From Acidobacteriota bacterium (GTDB taxonomy: Bacteria > Acidobacteriota > Thermoanaerobaculia > Multivoradales > Multivoraceae), in contig JAPPCR010000006.1 of the NCBI GenBank assembly GCA_028875725.1, positions 1,988,266 to 2,052,265 on the forward strand: a DNA stretch of 64,000 nt, written 5' to 3'. Positions 27,100 through 36,700 of the stretch are shown in pieces (within the stretch, counting starts at the first letter, position 1; the number at the start of each line of letters is the position of its first letter). The position numbers and the translations under genes were made by a program. The notes under the pieces are model-generated. The model made no database searches. It had not been told where the DNA came from and saw only the letters and a list, made by a program, of their open reading frames with translations.

Positions 27100-28188
27100 G
27101 TGCTCGCGGCTGCGTCTTCCCTCGGCGCCCAGGAACACCGGTTCGGTCCGCTGCCCGTGGCCGAGGTGTGGCTGGGCAGCGGCTCCGGGTTCCTCAGTCT
27201 GCCGCTCGAAGCGCCGGCGCCGGGCGGGCCCGGGACAGGCCGCTGGCAGGTCACCGCCTCGCTGGGGCTCTCCAGTTTCTGGCTGCGGTCGCCGTCCGTG
27301 TCCGAGGTCATCGAAGCGCGCCGCTACCGGGGCCCGGTCACGGTCGAAGAACTCGACGGCATCTCGCCCTGGCCCGGCTTCGAAGGAATCTACTTCGCCG
27401 ACATGGAAGTCCACCGGCTGACGCTCGACGTGCGCAGGCGCTTCGGACGGCGGCTCGAACTCGGGCTCAAGGCGAGCGTCGTCAACGCCGACGGCGGCTT
27501 CATCGACCCGCTGATCGAGGGTTTCCACGACTTCTTCGGCTTCCGCCAGTCCGGGCGACCCCAGACCCTCGAGAACGGCTACGCCCTCTACTTCCGCCGT
27601 GACGGTCCCGGCGGCTACGGGGAACAGCTCCGGTTCGTGCGCTTCGAGCAGGCAGGGCTCGGCGTCGGGGAAACGATCGTCTCGCTCAAGTCCGGTCTCG
27701 GACCGGAATCAGGCGCCTGGCGGCAGGCCGTCCAGGTCCAGCTCAAGCTCCCCACCGCCGACGACGACCGCTTCCACGGCACCGGCTCGGTCGACGCCGC
27801 GCTCCAGTACCTCGTGTCCCGCCCCTGGCGGCGCTGGACCCTCTACGGCAACGCCGGCTTCAGCCGCCTCGGCAGCCACGACCTGCTGACGCTCGAGCCG
27901 CAGAACATCATCACCGTCGCCATCGCCGGCGAACGCCCCACCGGCCCCAGGTCCTCGATCGTCCTCCAGCTCCGTCACCAGCAGAGCCCCTTCCGCCAGC
28001 TCAACCTCTCCATCCTCGGCGTCACCGCGACCCTCATCGACGTCGGCTGGACCCGAAGACTCGACCCCACCCCCGGCCAGATCAAGCGCTCCGCCTACTT
28101 CAGCCTCACCAACAACACCTTCAAGTACGGCTCCGCCGTCGACGTCAGCCTGCAGGCAGGCATCCGGTTCCGCACCGGATCGAGCTAG
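27100..28188 (+). CDS. Probable outer-membrane beta-barrel protein (DUF3187-like)
   Basis: At least 362 residues. The mature part has alternating polar/apolar strands with many aromatic and Arg/Asp pairs ('RRFGRRLELGLKASVV', 'GYALYFRRDGPGG', 'SVDAALQYLVS', 'WTRRLDP'), as in an outer-membrane barrel; overall layout resembles DUF3187. The first ATG/GTG-type start in frame is the GTG at 27100, which leaves a stunted signal peptide. The frame stays open upstream, and starting from CTG at 27061 or 27064 would give a proper one ('LPRLTVLAAAASVLAAASS', cleaved near LGA-Q). The true start is therefore probably non-standard or misread. It follows the CoxL-like gene directly and overlaps the convergent amidohydrolase gene by four bases. 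Confidence 0.7.
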   Translation: MLAAASSLGAQEHRFGPLPVAEVWLGSGSGFLSLPLEAPAPGGPGTGRWQVTASLGLSSFWLRSPSVSEVIEARRYRGPVTVEELDGISPWPGFEGIYFADMEVHRLTLDVRRRFGRRLELGLKASVVNADGGFIDPLIEGFHDFFGFRQSGRPQTLENGYALYFRRDGPGGYGEQLRFVRFEQAGLGVGETIVSLKSGLGPESGAWRQAVQVQLKLPTADDDRFHGTGSVDAALQYLVSRPWRRWTLYGNAGFSRLGSHDLLTLEPQNIITVAIAGERPTGPRSSIVLQLRHQQSPFRQLNLSILGVTATLIDVGWTRRLDPTPGQIKRSAYFSLTNNTFKYGSAVDVSLQAGIRFRTGSS

Positions 28189-29645
28189 CGCTCGGGCGCC
28201 TTGCGGTAGTCGAGCGGCGGCTGCTGGCCCTCTTCGAGAGCGGCGCGGTAGGGCCGGTCGGCCAGCCGGCGATCGAGTTCCTCACGGGCGGCTTTGACGA
28301 TCGAAGGATCGGCAAACAGATCCCAGGCCGTGGCGGCGAGAACGCGGGCGGCCATCAGCATGCCCCGGCGGCCGATCGTCGTGCCGCCGGCCGCGGTCGC
28401 CTGCCAGGAGTGGGCCGGCGTGCCGGGCACCCAGCACGCTGTGCGGATGCCGGTCGTCGGCGCCACCCAGGAGACGTCGCCGACATCCGTGGAACCCAGG
28501 CTCGTGTTGCCCGTCTCGTCGCGCAGTTGGGATACCGAGGCAAGGGGCCGCGGTTTGAGCAGCGACTCCTGGAGCTTCCGGGCCCAGCCCTTCTCCGCTT
28601 CCGTGTACTTCATGTCGATGAGGGCCTTGAAGTTGCGCAGCGAGACCTTGGACAGCGTGTCGTTCGGCAGCAGGTTGTGGATCCCGCCCAGGAACTCGAT
28701 CTCGAGCTCCGTCTCGGTGGCGTGGGCGGCGCCCTCGGCCACCAGAACCAGCCGGTCGTAGATCGAGCGGGCGATGTCGATGTTCGGGTGGCGGACGTAG
28801 TAGTACGCCTCGGCGAACGCCGGCACCACGTTCGGCGCGTCGCCGCCGGCGGTGATCACGTGGTGGATGCGCGTGCGGTCCGGCGTGTGCTCGCGGAGGA
28901 GCTCGGCGCCGTAGTTCAGAATCGCCACCGCGTCGAGCGCCGACCGGCCCGCTTCGGGCGACGCCGCGGCATGGGCGCTCCGCCCGCGGTAGCGGAACTT
29001 CGCCGCCACCCGGGCCAGGTTCGTCGGATCGCCGGCCGAGTTCCCGTCACCCGGGTGCCAGTGCAGCACCGCGTCGACGTCGTCGAACAGCCCGGCGCGA
29101 GCCATGAAGGCCTTGGCGCCGCCGCCCTCTTCCGCCGGGGTGCCGTAGAGCCGTACGGTGCCCCCGATCGCGCCGCCGCGGATGCCGTCGGCCACCGCCA
29201 GCGCGGCACCGAGCGAGCCGGCGCCGAACAGGTGGTGGCCGCAGGCGTGGCCCCAGTCCGGCCCTTGGCGCGGAGAGCGGGTGGGAACGGCGTCCTGCGA
29301 CAGTCCCGGCAGCGCGTCGAACTCGGCCAGAATCGCGATCACGGGGCGGCCGGCGCCGAACGAGGCGACGAAGCTGGTCGGGATTCCGGCGACGCCGCGC
29401 GTGACCTCGAACCCCTCCTCCTCGACGAGGGAGGCGAGCAGGGCCGACGACTTCGTTTCCTGGTAGCCCGGCTCGGCCCACTCCCAGATCTTCCGGGCGG
29501 CGTCCCAGAGCAGGTCGGCGCGCTCCGCCACGGCGGCCTCCAGGCCCGCCTTCTCCACGACCCCGGCACCGGCCGCTGCGGGCGCGAGAGTAAGGACAAC
29601 CAGGGCGCAGCAGGCAACGGCGGCCGCGCGCAATCGGCTAGTCAT
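28185..29645 (-). CDS. Secreted M20-family amidohydrolase (AbgB-like)
   Basis: A 486-residue metal-dependent amidohydrolase of the M20D/AbgB group, which hydrolyses amide bonds such as in p-aminobenzoyl-glutamate or N-acyl amino acids. A signal peptide is present (residues 1-27, 'LVVLTLAPAAAGAG'). Metal and catalytic motifs include 'ILAEFDALPG' (about 105-114), GHACGHH (132-138), 'TPAEEGGGAK' with the catalytic glutamates, and 'STDVGDVSW' near the C-terminus. The dimerisation domain lies between. Export is unusual for the E. coli enzyme but common in Acidobacteriota homologues. Its ATG lies within the last codons of the upstream alcohol dehydrogenase gene (8-base overlap), so the two form an operon. 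Confidence 0.9.
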   Translation of the reverse strand: MTSRLRAAAVACCALVVLTLAPAAAGAGVVEKAGLEAAVAERADLLWDAARKIWEWAEPGYQETKSSALLASLVEEEGFEVTRGVAGIPTSFVASFGAGRPVIAILAEFDALPGLSQDAVPTRSPRQGPDWGHACGHHLFGAGSLGAALAVADGIRGGAIGGTVRLYGTPAEEGGGAKAFMARAGLFDDVDAVLHWHPGDGNSAGDPTNLARVAAKFRYRGRSAHAAASPEAGRSALDAVAILNYGAELLREHTPDRTRIHHVITAGGDAPNVVPAFAEAYYYVRHPNIDIARSIYDRLVLVAEGAAHATETELEIEFLGGIHNLLPNDTLSKVSLRNFKALIDMKYTEAEKGWARKLQESLLKPRPLASVSQLRDETGNTSLGSTDVGDVSWVAPTTGIRTACWVPGTPAHSWQATAAGGTTIGRRGMLMAARVLAATAWDLFADPSIVKAAREELDRRLADRPYRAALEEGQQPPLDYRKAPER

Positions 29646-30741
29646 CGAACACGATGACCTGGCGGGCCACCTCGCCGCTCTTCAGGTTCTGCAGGGCCTC
29701 GTTGATCTGCGAGAACTCGATCCGGTCCGAGATCAGCTCGTCGAGCTTCAGCCGGCCGCCCAGGTAGAACTCGACCAGGCGCGGCATGTCGACGCGGAAG
29801 CGGTTCGATCCCATCGTACAGCCCTGCAGACATTTGGACTGCAGTAACTCGTGGCCCGGGATCTCGACCTTCTGGCCCATCGGCACCATGCCGATGACGG
29901 TGGCCGTACCGCCCGGCCGCAGCATCGCCCACGCCTGCTCCGCCGTGGCCTTGAGCCCGATCGCCTCGAAGGCGTAGTGGACGCCGCCGCCGGTGAGATC
30001 CAGCACCTGCTTCACCGTGTCGCCGTCCGATGCGTCGATCGTGTCGGTGGCGCCGAACGCCCTCGCCAGATCGAGCTTCGACGACACCCGGTCGATGGCG
30101 ATGATGCGCGAAGCCCCGGCCAGGTCGGCGCCGTTGATCGTCGACAGGCCGATGCCGCCGCAGCCGATGACCGCCACCGTCGACCCGGGCTCCACCGCCG
30201 CCGTCCGGAACGCCGCGCCCACGCCGGTGATCACGGCGCAGCCGATGACCGCCGCCCGGTCGAGCGGCATATCCTTCCTGATCTTCACCACCGCGTTCTC
30301 GTGCACCAGCATCTGCTCCGCGAACGAGGCCAGATCGGCGAACTGAGAGATAGGGCGCGGGCCGCCGCCGTTGCTCGCCGGCAACGCCAGCCGAGGCTCC
30401 TCCGTTCTCGGCCGTCGCGTAGCGCGCTTGTCGCAGAGCGCCGGCTCGCCGCTCATGCAGTACTCGCAGTAGCCGCAGAACACGGAGAGACAGGTGATCA
30501 CATGGTCGCCGGGCTCGACGTAGCGCACCTCGGAACCCACCTGCTCGACGATCCCGGACGCTTCGTGGCCGAGGATCGCGGGTGTACGAATCGGCCACAG
30601 GCCGTCCACGAAGTGCAGGTCGCTGTGGCAGACCCCGACCACCGAACTCCGGACCAGGATCTCGTGCGGTCCCGGCTTGCTGATCGCGACGTCGGTGATC
30701 TCGAGCGGTTGCCCGACTTCGTGGAAAACGGCTGCTTTCAT
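29638..30741 (-). CDS. Zinc-dependent alcohol dehydrogenase (MDR family)
   Basis: A 367-residue medium-chain dehydrogenase. Catalytic zinc ligands Cys38 ('VGVCHSDLHF') and His59-Glu60 ('LGHEASG') are present, as is the structural zinc lobe with Cys89, Cys92, Cys95 and Cys103 ('FCGYCEYCMSGEPALC'). The NAD-binding Rossmann motif is 'VAVIGCGGIGLSTINGA'. The length and lobe fit the class III / type III alcohol dehydrogenase branch. The ATG at 30741 is chosen because homology starts at 'MKAAVFHEVGQPLEI' and a GAGG lies upstream; the open frame extends further but is not conserved. It probably interconverts alcohols and aldehydes or ketones with NAD(P). It is upstream of and overlaps the amidohydrolase gene. 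Confidence 0.95.
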   Translation of the reverse strand: MKAAVFHEVGQPLEITDVAISKPGPHEILVRSSVVGVCHSDLHFVDGLWPIRTPAILGHEASGIVEQVGSEVRYVEPGDHVITCLSVFCGYCEYCMSGEPALCDKRATRRPRTEEPRLALPASNGGGPRPISQFADLASFAEQMLVHENAVVKIRKDMPLDRAAVIGCAVITGVGAAFRTAAVEPGSTVAVIGCGGIGLSTINGADLAGASRIIAIDRVSSKLDLARAFGATDTIDASDGDTVKQVLDLTGGGVHYAFEAIGLKATAEQAWAMLRPGGTATVIGMVPMGQKVEIPGHELLQSKCLQGCTMGSNRFRVDMPRLVEFYLGGRLKLDELISDRIEFSQINEALQNLKSGEVARQVIVFDD

Positions 30742-30854
30742 GGAGCGGAGTCCTCGTAGCTTCAGGTGAGAGACCGGCAGGCTATCAGCGGCGACGGCTG
30801 CCTCCCGGCCACCTCGCAGCAGGGTCGGCCACGCGCCGACGATAAGCTGCTCCG

Positions 30855-32777
30855 ATGACCACCACAACGGCCCCGGGTATCCGCGTTCGCATCCTGACGC
30901 TCCTCGTTGCCGCCGTCACCGCCGCTGCTCCGGTCCTGGCCCAGCGCACCGTCAAGCCCGTCCTGCATGGGCGCCACTGGGTGGCGGTGACCGGGAAACC
31001 GCTGGCCGCCACTGCCGGCGCCCTGATCTTCGCGCGCGGCGGCAACGCCGTCGACGCGACCTGCGCCATGCTCGCCGCGACCTCGACGATGTGGGACACC
31101 CTGGGCTGGGGCGGCGAAACCCAGGCCCTGATCTTCGATCCGCGCGAGGGCGAAGTGGTCGGGATCAACGCGCTCGGCGTCGCGCCGACCGGCGCCACGG
31201 TCGACTTCTTCCGCGAACGTGGCTTCGTCTACCCGCCGGAGTACGGTCCGCTCGCAGCGGTGACGCCGGGCACCCCAGGCGGGCTGATCGTCATGCTCGC
31301 GCACTACGGGACGATGAGCCTGGCCGAAGTGCTCGAACCGTCCATTCAGATGGCGGACGGCTACCCGATCGAGCGCGCCCAGGCCGACAACATGGAGCGC
31401 CGCAGAGAGATGCTGCAGCAGTGGCCGGACTCGGCCCGGGTCTTCCTGCCCCACCTGTCGTCGTCCGGGGACAGCGACGGTCGCGCGGCCCCGAGGGAGG
31501 GCGAGATCTTCCGCCAGCCGGACCTGCTCGACACGCTGCGCAAACTGGTCGACGCCGAGGCCGCGGCGCTCAAGCAGGGCAAAACCCGCGAGCAAGCCCT
31601 GGCCGCCGCCTACGACCGGTTCTACCGCGGTGACATTGCCGAGGAGTTCGTCCGCGGCTCGCGGGAACTGGGCGGTCTCCACACGATGGCCGATCTCGAC
31701 CAGTGGCAGGTCCACATCGAGGAGCCGGTCCGCACGAACTACCGCGGCGTCGACGTCTACAAACTGACCTCCTGGGTCCAGGGGCCGGTCATGCTCCAGG
31801 CGCTGAACATCCTGGAGAACGCCGACCTCAAGTCCATGGGCTACAACTCGGCCCGCTACATCCACACCCTCTACCAGGCGATGAACCTCGCCTTCGCCGA
31901 CCGCGACTTCTACTACGGTGACCCGTACTACCCGCCCGAGGAACCGCTCGAGGGTCTGCTCTCCAAGAACTACGCCCGCGCGCGCTACGAGTCGATCGAC
32001 TGGGGGAGGAACGACGAGAACGCCAGTCCGGGCGATCCGTACGCCTTCCAGGAGGGCGAGAACCCCTTCCTCGACCTGCTCGAACGGTGGACGCCGATCC
32101 CGCCGGAGGCGGACGCCGAGGGAGAGCAGGGCTTCCAGCAGGCGTCGGCCGGCCGACAGCCCTTCCCGCGCATGACCTACGAGGAAGCCTTCACAGCCGG
32201 GACGACCTCGATCCAGGCCGCCGACGCCGAGGGCTGGGTCGTATCCGTGACCCCGAGCGGCGCCTGGATCCCCGCCGTCATCGCCGGCCGCACCGGCATC
32301 GGCATGAGTCAGCGGATGCAGAGCTTCGTACTCGACCCGGGGCTCAACCCGTACAACCTGCCCGAGCCGGGCAAGCGGCCCCGCGCCACCCTTACCCCTG
32401 GCATGGCGCTCAAGGATGGCTCGCCCTACCTCTCGTTCGCCGTCCAGGGCGGCGACACCCAGGACCAGAACCTGCTCCAGTTCTTCCTGAACGTCTTCGA
32501 GTTCGGCATGAACGTCCAGGAAGCCGTCGAAGCGGCGAACATCACCAGCCACCAGATGCAGAGTTCCTTCGGTGCCCACGAATCGCGGCCAGGAGACGTC
32601 GACGTCCGTCGCGACGTGCCGCCCTGGGTACGGGCGGAACTCGGCCGCATGGGCTACCGCGTGCGCTCGCTCGACCGCACTTCCGGACCCATCACCGCGA
32701 TCTGGTTCGACCGCGAGAACGGAACGATGTGGGGCGGGGCCAGCGACTTCGGCGAGGACTACGGCATCGCCTGGTGA
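30855..32777 (+). CDS. Gamma-glutamyltransferase family protein, secreted
   Basis: A 640-residue Ntn-hydrolase precursor. The signal peptide spans residues 1-29 ('LVAAVTAAAPVLAQ'). The large-subunit part has 'ARGGNAVDATCAMLAA' and 'AVTPGTPGGLIVML'. The autoprocessing site is 'FTAGTTSIQAAD', so the nucleophile should be Thr450 at the start of the small subunit; His is often found where Ser452 is. The C-terminal part has 'RPRATLTPGMALKDG' and 'SFAVQGGDTQDQ'. These enzymes hydrolyse or transfer gamma-glutamyl groups (for example from glutathione) in the periplasm; several family members are acylases, so the substrate is not certain. It is divergent from the alcohol dehydrogenase gene and followed at once by the M16 remnant. 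Confidence 0.9.
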   Translation: MTTTTAPGIRVRILTLLVAAVTAAAPVLAQRTVKPVLHGRHWVAVTGKPLAATAGALIFARGGNAVDATCAMLAATSTMWDTLGWGGETQALIFDPREGEVVGINALGVAPTGATVDFFRERGFVYPPEYGPLAAVTPGTPGGLIVMLAHYGTMSLAEVLEPSIQMADGYPIERAQADNMERRREMLQQWPDSARVFLPHLSSSGDSDGRAAPREGEIFRQPDLLDTLRKLVDAEAAALKQGKTREQALAAAYDRFYRGDIAEEFVRGSRELGGLHTMADLDQWQVHIEEPVRTNYRGVDVYKLTSWVQGPVMLQALNILENADLKSMGYNSARYIHTLYQAMNLAFADRDFYYGDPYYPPEEPLEGLLSKNYARARYESIDWGRNDENASPGDPYAFQEGENPFLDLLERWTPIPPEADAEGEQGFQQASAGRQPFPRMTYEEAFTAGTTSIQAADAEGWVVSVTPSGAWIPAVIAGRTGIGMSQRMQSFVLDPGLNPYNLPEPGKRPRATLTPGMALKDGSPYLSFAVQGGDTQDQNLLQFFLNVFEFGMNVQEAVEAANITSHQMQSSFGAHESRPGDVDVRRDVPPWVRAELGRMGYRVRSLDRTSGPITAIWFDRENGTMWGGASDFGEDYGIAW

Positions 32778-32778
32778 G

Positions 32779-32925
32779 ACGGCGTTCCACGACACCTGGT
32801 TCAAGCCGAACAACGCGACCCTGATCGTCGTCGGCGATCGCGTCAGGATCGAGGAGAAGATCCGGGCTTTGGACCTTGGCGAGATGCGTTTCCTCGACGC
32901 CGACGGGAGTTCGCTAGAGGGCTAG
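32779..32925 (+). pseudogene. Remnant of an M16 (insulinase-family) zinc peptidase
   Basis: Directly after the gamma-glutamyltransferase stop an open frame without any start codon of its own encodes 'TAFHDTWFKPNNATLIVVGD', a stretch typical of the end of the first M16 domain. It then runs straight into 'RVRIEEKIRALDLGEMRF' and 'LDADG', which resembles the extreme C-terminus of the long two-domain M16 peptidases, and stops at TAG 32923. The hundreds of residues normally separating these parts, and the HxxEH zinc site, are absent. Since 'VVGD' can occur in both domains, an internal deletion between the two copies could have produced the join. Assignment of the second part is from recollection of the family. 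Confidence 0.6.
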
Positions 32926-32929
32926 GAAG

Positions 32930-32965
32930 CCGGCGCTCGCGCCGGATGCCGACGAGGACGTCGGC
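32930..32965. terminator. Two adjacent hairpins at a convergent gene junction
   Basis: CCGGCG (32930-32935) pairs with CGCCGG (32940-32945) around a CTCG loop, and GCCGAC (32948-32953) pairs with GTCGGC (32960-32965). They lie between the end of the M16 remnant and the end of the minus-strand gene at 32976, where transcription from both sides should stop. Neither side has a clear T-run, so intrinsic termination would be weak; in such GC-rich genomes Rho often acts instead. Confidence 0.4.
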
Positions 32966-32975
32966 GCACCCAGTG

Positions 32976-33704
32976 TTAACCGTCGTCAGGCCAGCGCAGG
33001 GTGCGCCGGGCTCCGGCGAGCTCCACCGTCCGGCAGTCCTCGGACACGGTGCGCAGCAATGCGAAGCGGGGTGCGTCCGCGATCTCGACCAGGCCGTGGT
33101 CAGCGGACGTCGCGAACAGCCGTTCCTGGTCGTCCAGGCGCAATGAACCGGGATCGAGAGTGTCGGTGCCGCCGTTGTTCAGATCGGCGACGACCCGGCC
33201 CTCCCCGTCTTCGGTCCCTTCCCCCAATTGAACCGCTACCAGAGGCGTGGTCGCGCAGTCGAGGTAGCACTTGTCCCACCAGCCGTCGTTGACCCGGTAC
33301 TCGACGAACCAGACGCCAAGGGCCCGTTCGAAGCCGATGTGCTGGACGAAGAAACGCCGGATGCGCTCCGCCACGGGTTGCCCCTTCCAGAACCAGCGCC
33401 GGTCCGCGTCGACCACGACCGGCGGGTAGTGGAAGGACATCAGCGCGTCGTCGAAGCCGCGTCCCCCGGCGACCGCTCTGGCCAGCGGCACCGGGAAGTA
33501 GGTGCCCCGCTCGAGCCGGTCGAGCCGCTCCGGGAGTTCCTCCGCGACGATGGCCACGACAGCCGGATCCATCGCCGCGTCCGAATCGGACAGCGCCTCC
33601 CGGTCGACGGGCGACAGCGGATTGCGAAAGCGGGCCTGGTGCGAGAGGAAGACCGAGATTCCCCTTGGCCACAGCGGCTGGCATGCCCGAACCAGGTCGT
33701 CCAC
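32976..33704 (-). CDS. Protein of unknown function, last gene of the RND efflux run
   Basis: About 242 residues if the GTG at 33704 is used, which follows GAGG and begins 20 bases after the efflux pump stop; the frame is open further up but overlaps the pump gene. No signal peptide or membrane segment. The central part has 'RRWFWKGQPVAERIRRFF' and 'FVEYRVNDGWWDKCYLDC', with many aromatic residues, then a beta-rich C-terminus ('FALLRTVSEDCRTVELAG'). The arrangement distantly recalls small DUF1285-type domain proteins, but I would not assign it. Codon use and lack of stops support a real gene. Its position suggests co-transcription with the efflux operon. Confidence 0.65.
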   Translation of the reverse strand: MDDLVRACQPLWPRGISVFLSHQARFRNPLSPVDREALSDSDAAMDPAVVAIVAEELPERLDRLERGTYFPVPLARAVAGGRGFDDALMSFHYPPVVVDADRRWFWKGQPVAERIRRFFVQHIGFERALGVWFVEYRVNDGWWDKCYLDCATTPLVAVQLGEGTEDGEGRVVADLNNGGTDTLDPGSLRLDDQERLFATSADHGLVEIADAPRFALLRTVSEDCRTVELAGARRTLRWPDDG

Positions 33705-33724
33705 GGCGCGAGGGACCTCGCCGG

Positions 33725-36700
33725 CTACCTGCCTCCGGGCTGCGGCGCCGGCTGCGCTTCTCCCGGCTCCGGGCTCATCCCCACGAGCCAGCGCAGACCG
33801 TTCTTCAGGTCGTCGACCATCATGTAGGTACAGGGCACGAGAACCAGGGCGATGCCGGTCACGAACAGAACGCCGAAGCCGAGGCTGAGCGCCATCGGGA
33901 CCAGCCACTGGGCCTGATTCGACCGTTCCAGGATGATCGGCATCAGACCGAAGAAGGTCGTCAGCGAGGTCAGGATGACCGGCCTCACACGCCGGGTGAC
34001 ACCGCCGACCACGGAATCGACCAGGCTCCTGCCCTCGCTCCGCAACTGGTTCACCGCGTCGATCAGGACCAGCGAGTCGTTGACCACGACGCCGGAAAGA
34101 GCGACCAGGCCGAAGATGCTGAGGAAACTCAGGTCGTAGCCCATGATCAGGTGGCCGACAACGGCCCCGAACATGCCGAAGGGCACCGCCGACAGAACGA
34201 CCAAGGGCTGCAGATAGCTGCGGAAGGCGACCGCCATCAGGGCGTACATGGCAAGCATGGCGACGATCAGACTCCCCGTCAGGGAAGCAACCGCTTCGGC
34301 CTGCGCCTCCTGTTCGCCGCTGAAGTTGAACGTCAGTCCGGGCGTGTCGGCCACAACCTCGGGCAGGATGGTCCGGGCCAGGGCGGCTCGAATGTCGTTG
34401 CCGGTGGTGGCCGTCGGGTCGATGTCGGCGGTTACCGTGACGGTGCGGCGTCCGTCGACCCGGAGGATCTCGGTGAACGATCTTCCCGGCCGCACGTACG
34501 CCGCCTGGTGGAGCGGAATCTCGCCGCCGCCCGGGGTGCGGATCAGCAGATTCTCGATCGCGTGGACCGAATCCCGCTCCTCGCGCGGCAGGCGGACGTA
34601 GACGCGCAGTTCGTCACGGCCCCGCTGCTGGCGGCTCGCTTCGGCACCGAAGAAGGCGCCGCGGACCTGGGCCGCCAGGGCCCGCTCGGTGAGCCCCAGA
34701 CCCTTCGCGGCCGGTTTGAGCACCAGGTCGAGCTGCGGCTTGCCGACCTTGAAGCCGTCGTCGACATCGAATACGCCGTTGTAGGTCGCCAGCGAGGCGG
34801 CGACACGCGCCGCCGCCGCTTCGAGCGGCGGCGTTTGGGTGTGCTCGAGCTGGACCGAGACCTTTGCGCCGGCTGACGGACCGGTGTTGAAGTCGAACGA
34901 CAACCGGTCGACCCCCGAAACCTCACCGACCCGCTCGCGCCAGCGCGCGGTGAACTCGGCCGAGCCGAACTCGCGCTCCGCGTCGGGAACGAGGTATGCC
35001 GTGACGACGCCGACGTGTCCACCGGTCGCGGGGAAACCCTGGCCGGGGCCGAAAGCGCCCGTGTCGGCGCTGCCGATCCTCGCCCGAAGTCCCTCCAGGA
35101 CCGTCTCCGGCATCGAGCCGTCGGCTCGACGGCGCATCCGCCCCTCCGCCACGAATTCGGCGCCGACCTCCTCCGCGGCCTGGGTCATCCGTCGCGCAAC
35201 CTCGCGGGTGTCCGCGACCGGCGCGCCGAACGGCAGTTCGATCACACCGTTCGCGAACTCGCCCTCGATCCGCGGGAAGAAGTTGAACTTGATGTGGCCC
35301 CCCGCGACGATGCTGACCGCGACGACCAGCCCCGAGAACATGACGGCCACGGTCAGATAACGGTCCCGGACCAGTCTCCGGATGATCGGCGGCACCTGCC
35401 CCGCGATCACGCGCTCCACCCACTCCGAGAAACGGAGCTGAAGGGCGCCCAGCTTCTTGAACGGATTGAGCGACCGCCTCCGGCCCTTGCGGCCGCGCAG
35501 CTTCGTCCGTCCAACGTGCCGGAGGTGCGCCGGCAGGATGAACACGGACTCGATCAGGGACAGCAACAGGACGGGAATGACGATGAACGGGATGTTCCGG
35601 AAGAACTTGCCCGTGATGCCGGGGACGATGGCCAGCGGGATGAAGGCGATGATCGTCGTGAGCACCGCGAACGTGACCGGTGTCAGCACCTCGCGGGTGC
35701 CGACGATCGCGGCCTCGAGCCGGTTGTCCCCCCGGCGGTGGTAGAAGATCGCCTCGCCGACGACGACCGCGTCGTCCACCGCGATCCCCAGTACGAGGAT
35801 GAACGCGAAGAGCGAGATCATGTTGAGCGACACGCCGAGGATCGGGATGAGGAAGAACGAGCCGCAGAATGAGATGAAGATGCCCAGGCTGACCCAGAAG
35901 GCGACCGCCGGCCGCAGGAAGATGCCCAGCACGGTGACGACCAGCAGCAGTCCGATCAGGCCGTTCTTTCCGAGAATCGACAGCCGGGCCCGGTACTCCT
36001 CCGACTCGTCGTTCACGATCGAGAGTCCCACCGAGTCCGGCAACGTGCCCTGCCGGCGCTCGACCAGGTCGTAGACCGCGGACGAGACCTGAAGCGGCAC
36101 CTCCTCACCGACACGGTAGACCTGCAGGTCGATCGCCGGTTGACCGTTGTAGTACAGCTCCTCGTCCGTCTCCCGGAAGCCGTCGACCACGGTGGCCACG
36201 TCGCGCAGCCGGACCCGGGTGCCGTCGGCCCGGGCGATCAGAGTGATGTCCCGGAACTCCTCGCCGTAGTCCCGCCTCTCCGTGGTGCGGACCAGCACCT
36301 CACCGCCCTCGGTCTTGACCGAGCCGCCGGGGAGGTCGATCGATGCCGCGCGCACGGCCGTCGAGATCTGCGGCAGCGTCAGGCCGTAGCGCCGCAGGTT
36401 GTCCGCAGGCACTTCGACGCTGATCTCGGGCGGCGGGATGCCAGCCTTCTCCACCAGGGTGATCCGTTCGTCCGAAAGCAGCTCGCTTCTGATCTCCTCG
36501 GCGAGCCGGTCGAGCGACTTGAGTTCCACGTCGCCGTGAACCAGCAGCGACAGCACTTGCCTGCGGTTCGTCACCAGCGAGATGACAGGGCGTTCGGCGT
36601 CCTGCGGGAAGGACGTGATCCGGTCCACCGTGCTCTTGATGTCGTTGTAGGTCCGGTCCGGGTTCGCGCTGGTGAGAAGCTCGGCCATCACCGTGCCCAG

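Noticed and set aside
24678..27311. An 877-codon minus-strand open frame opposite the CoxL-like gene
   Set aside because: Shadow of the CoxL-like coding frame; composition is that of reversed codons and no motif is visible.
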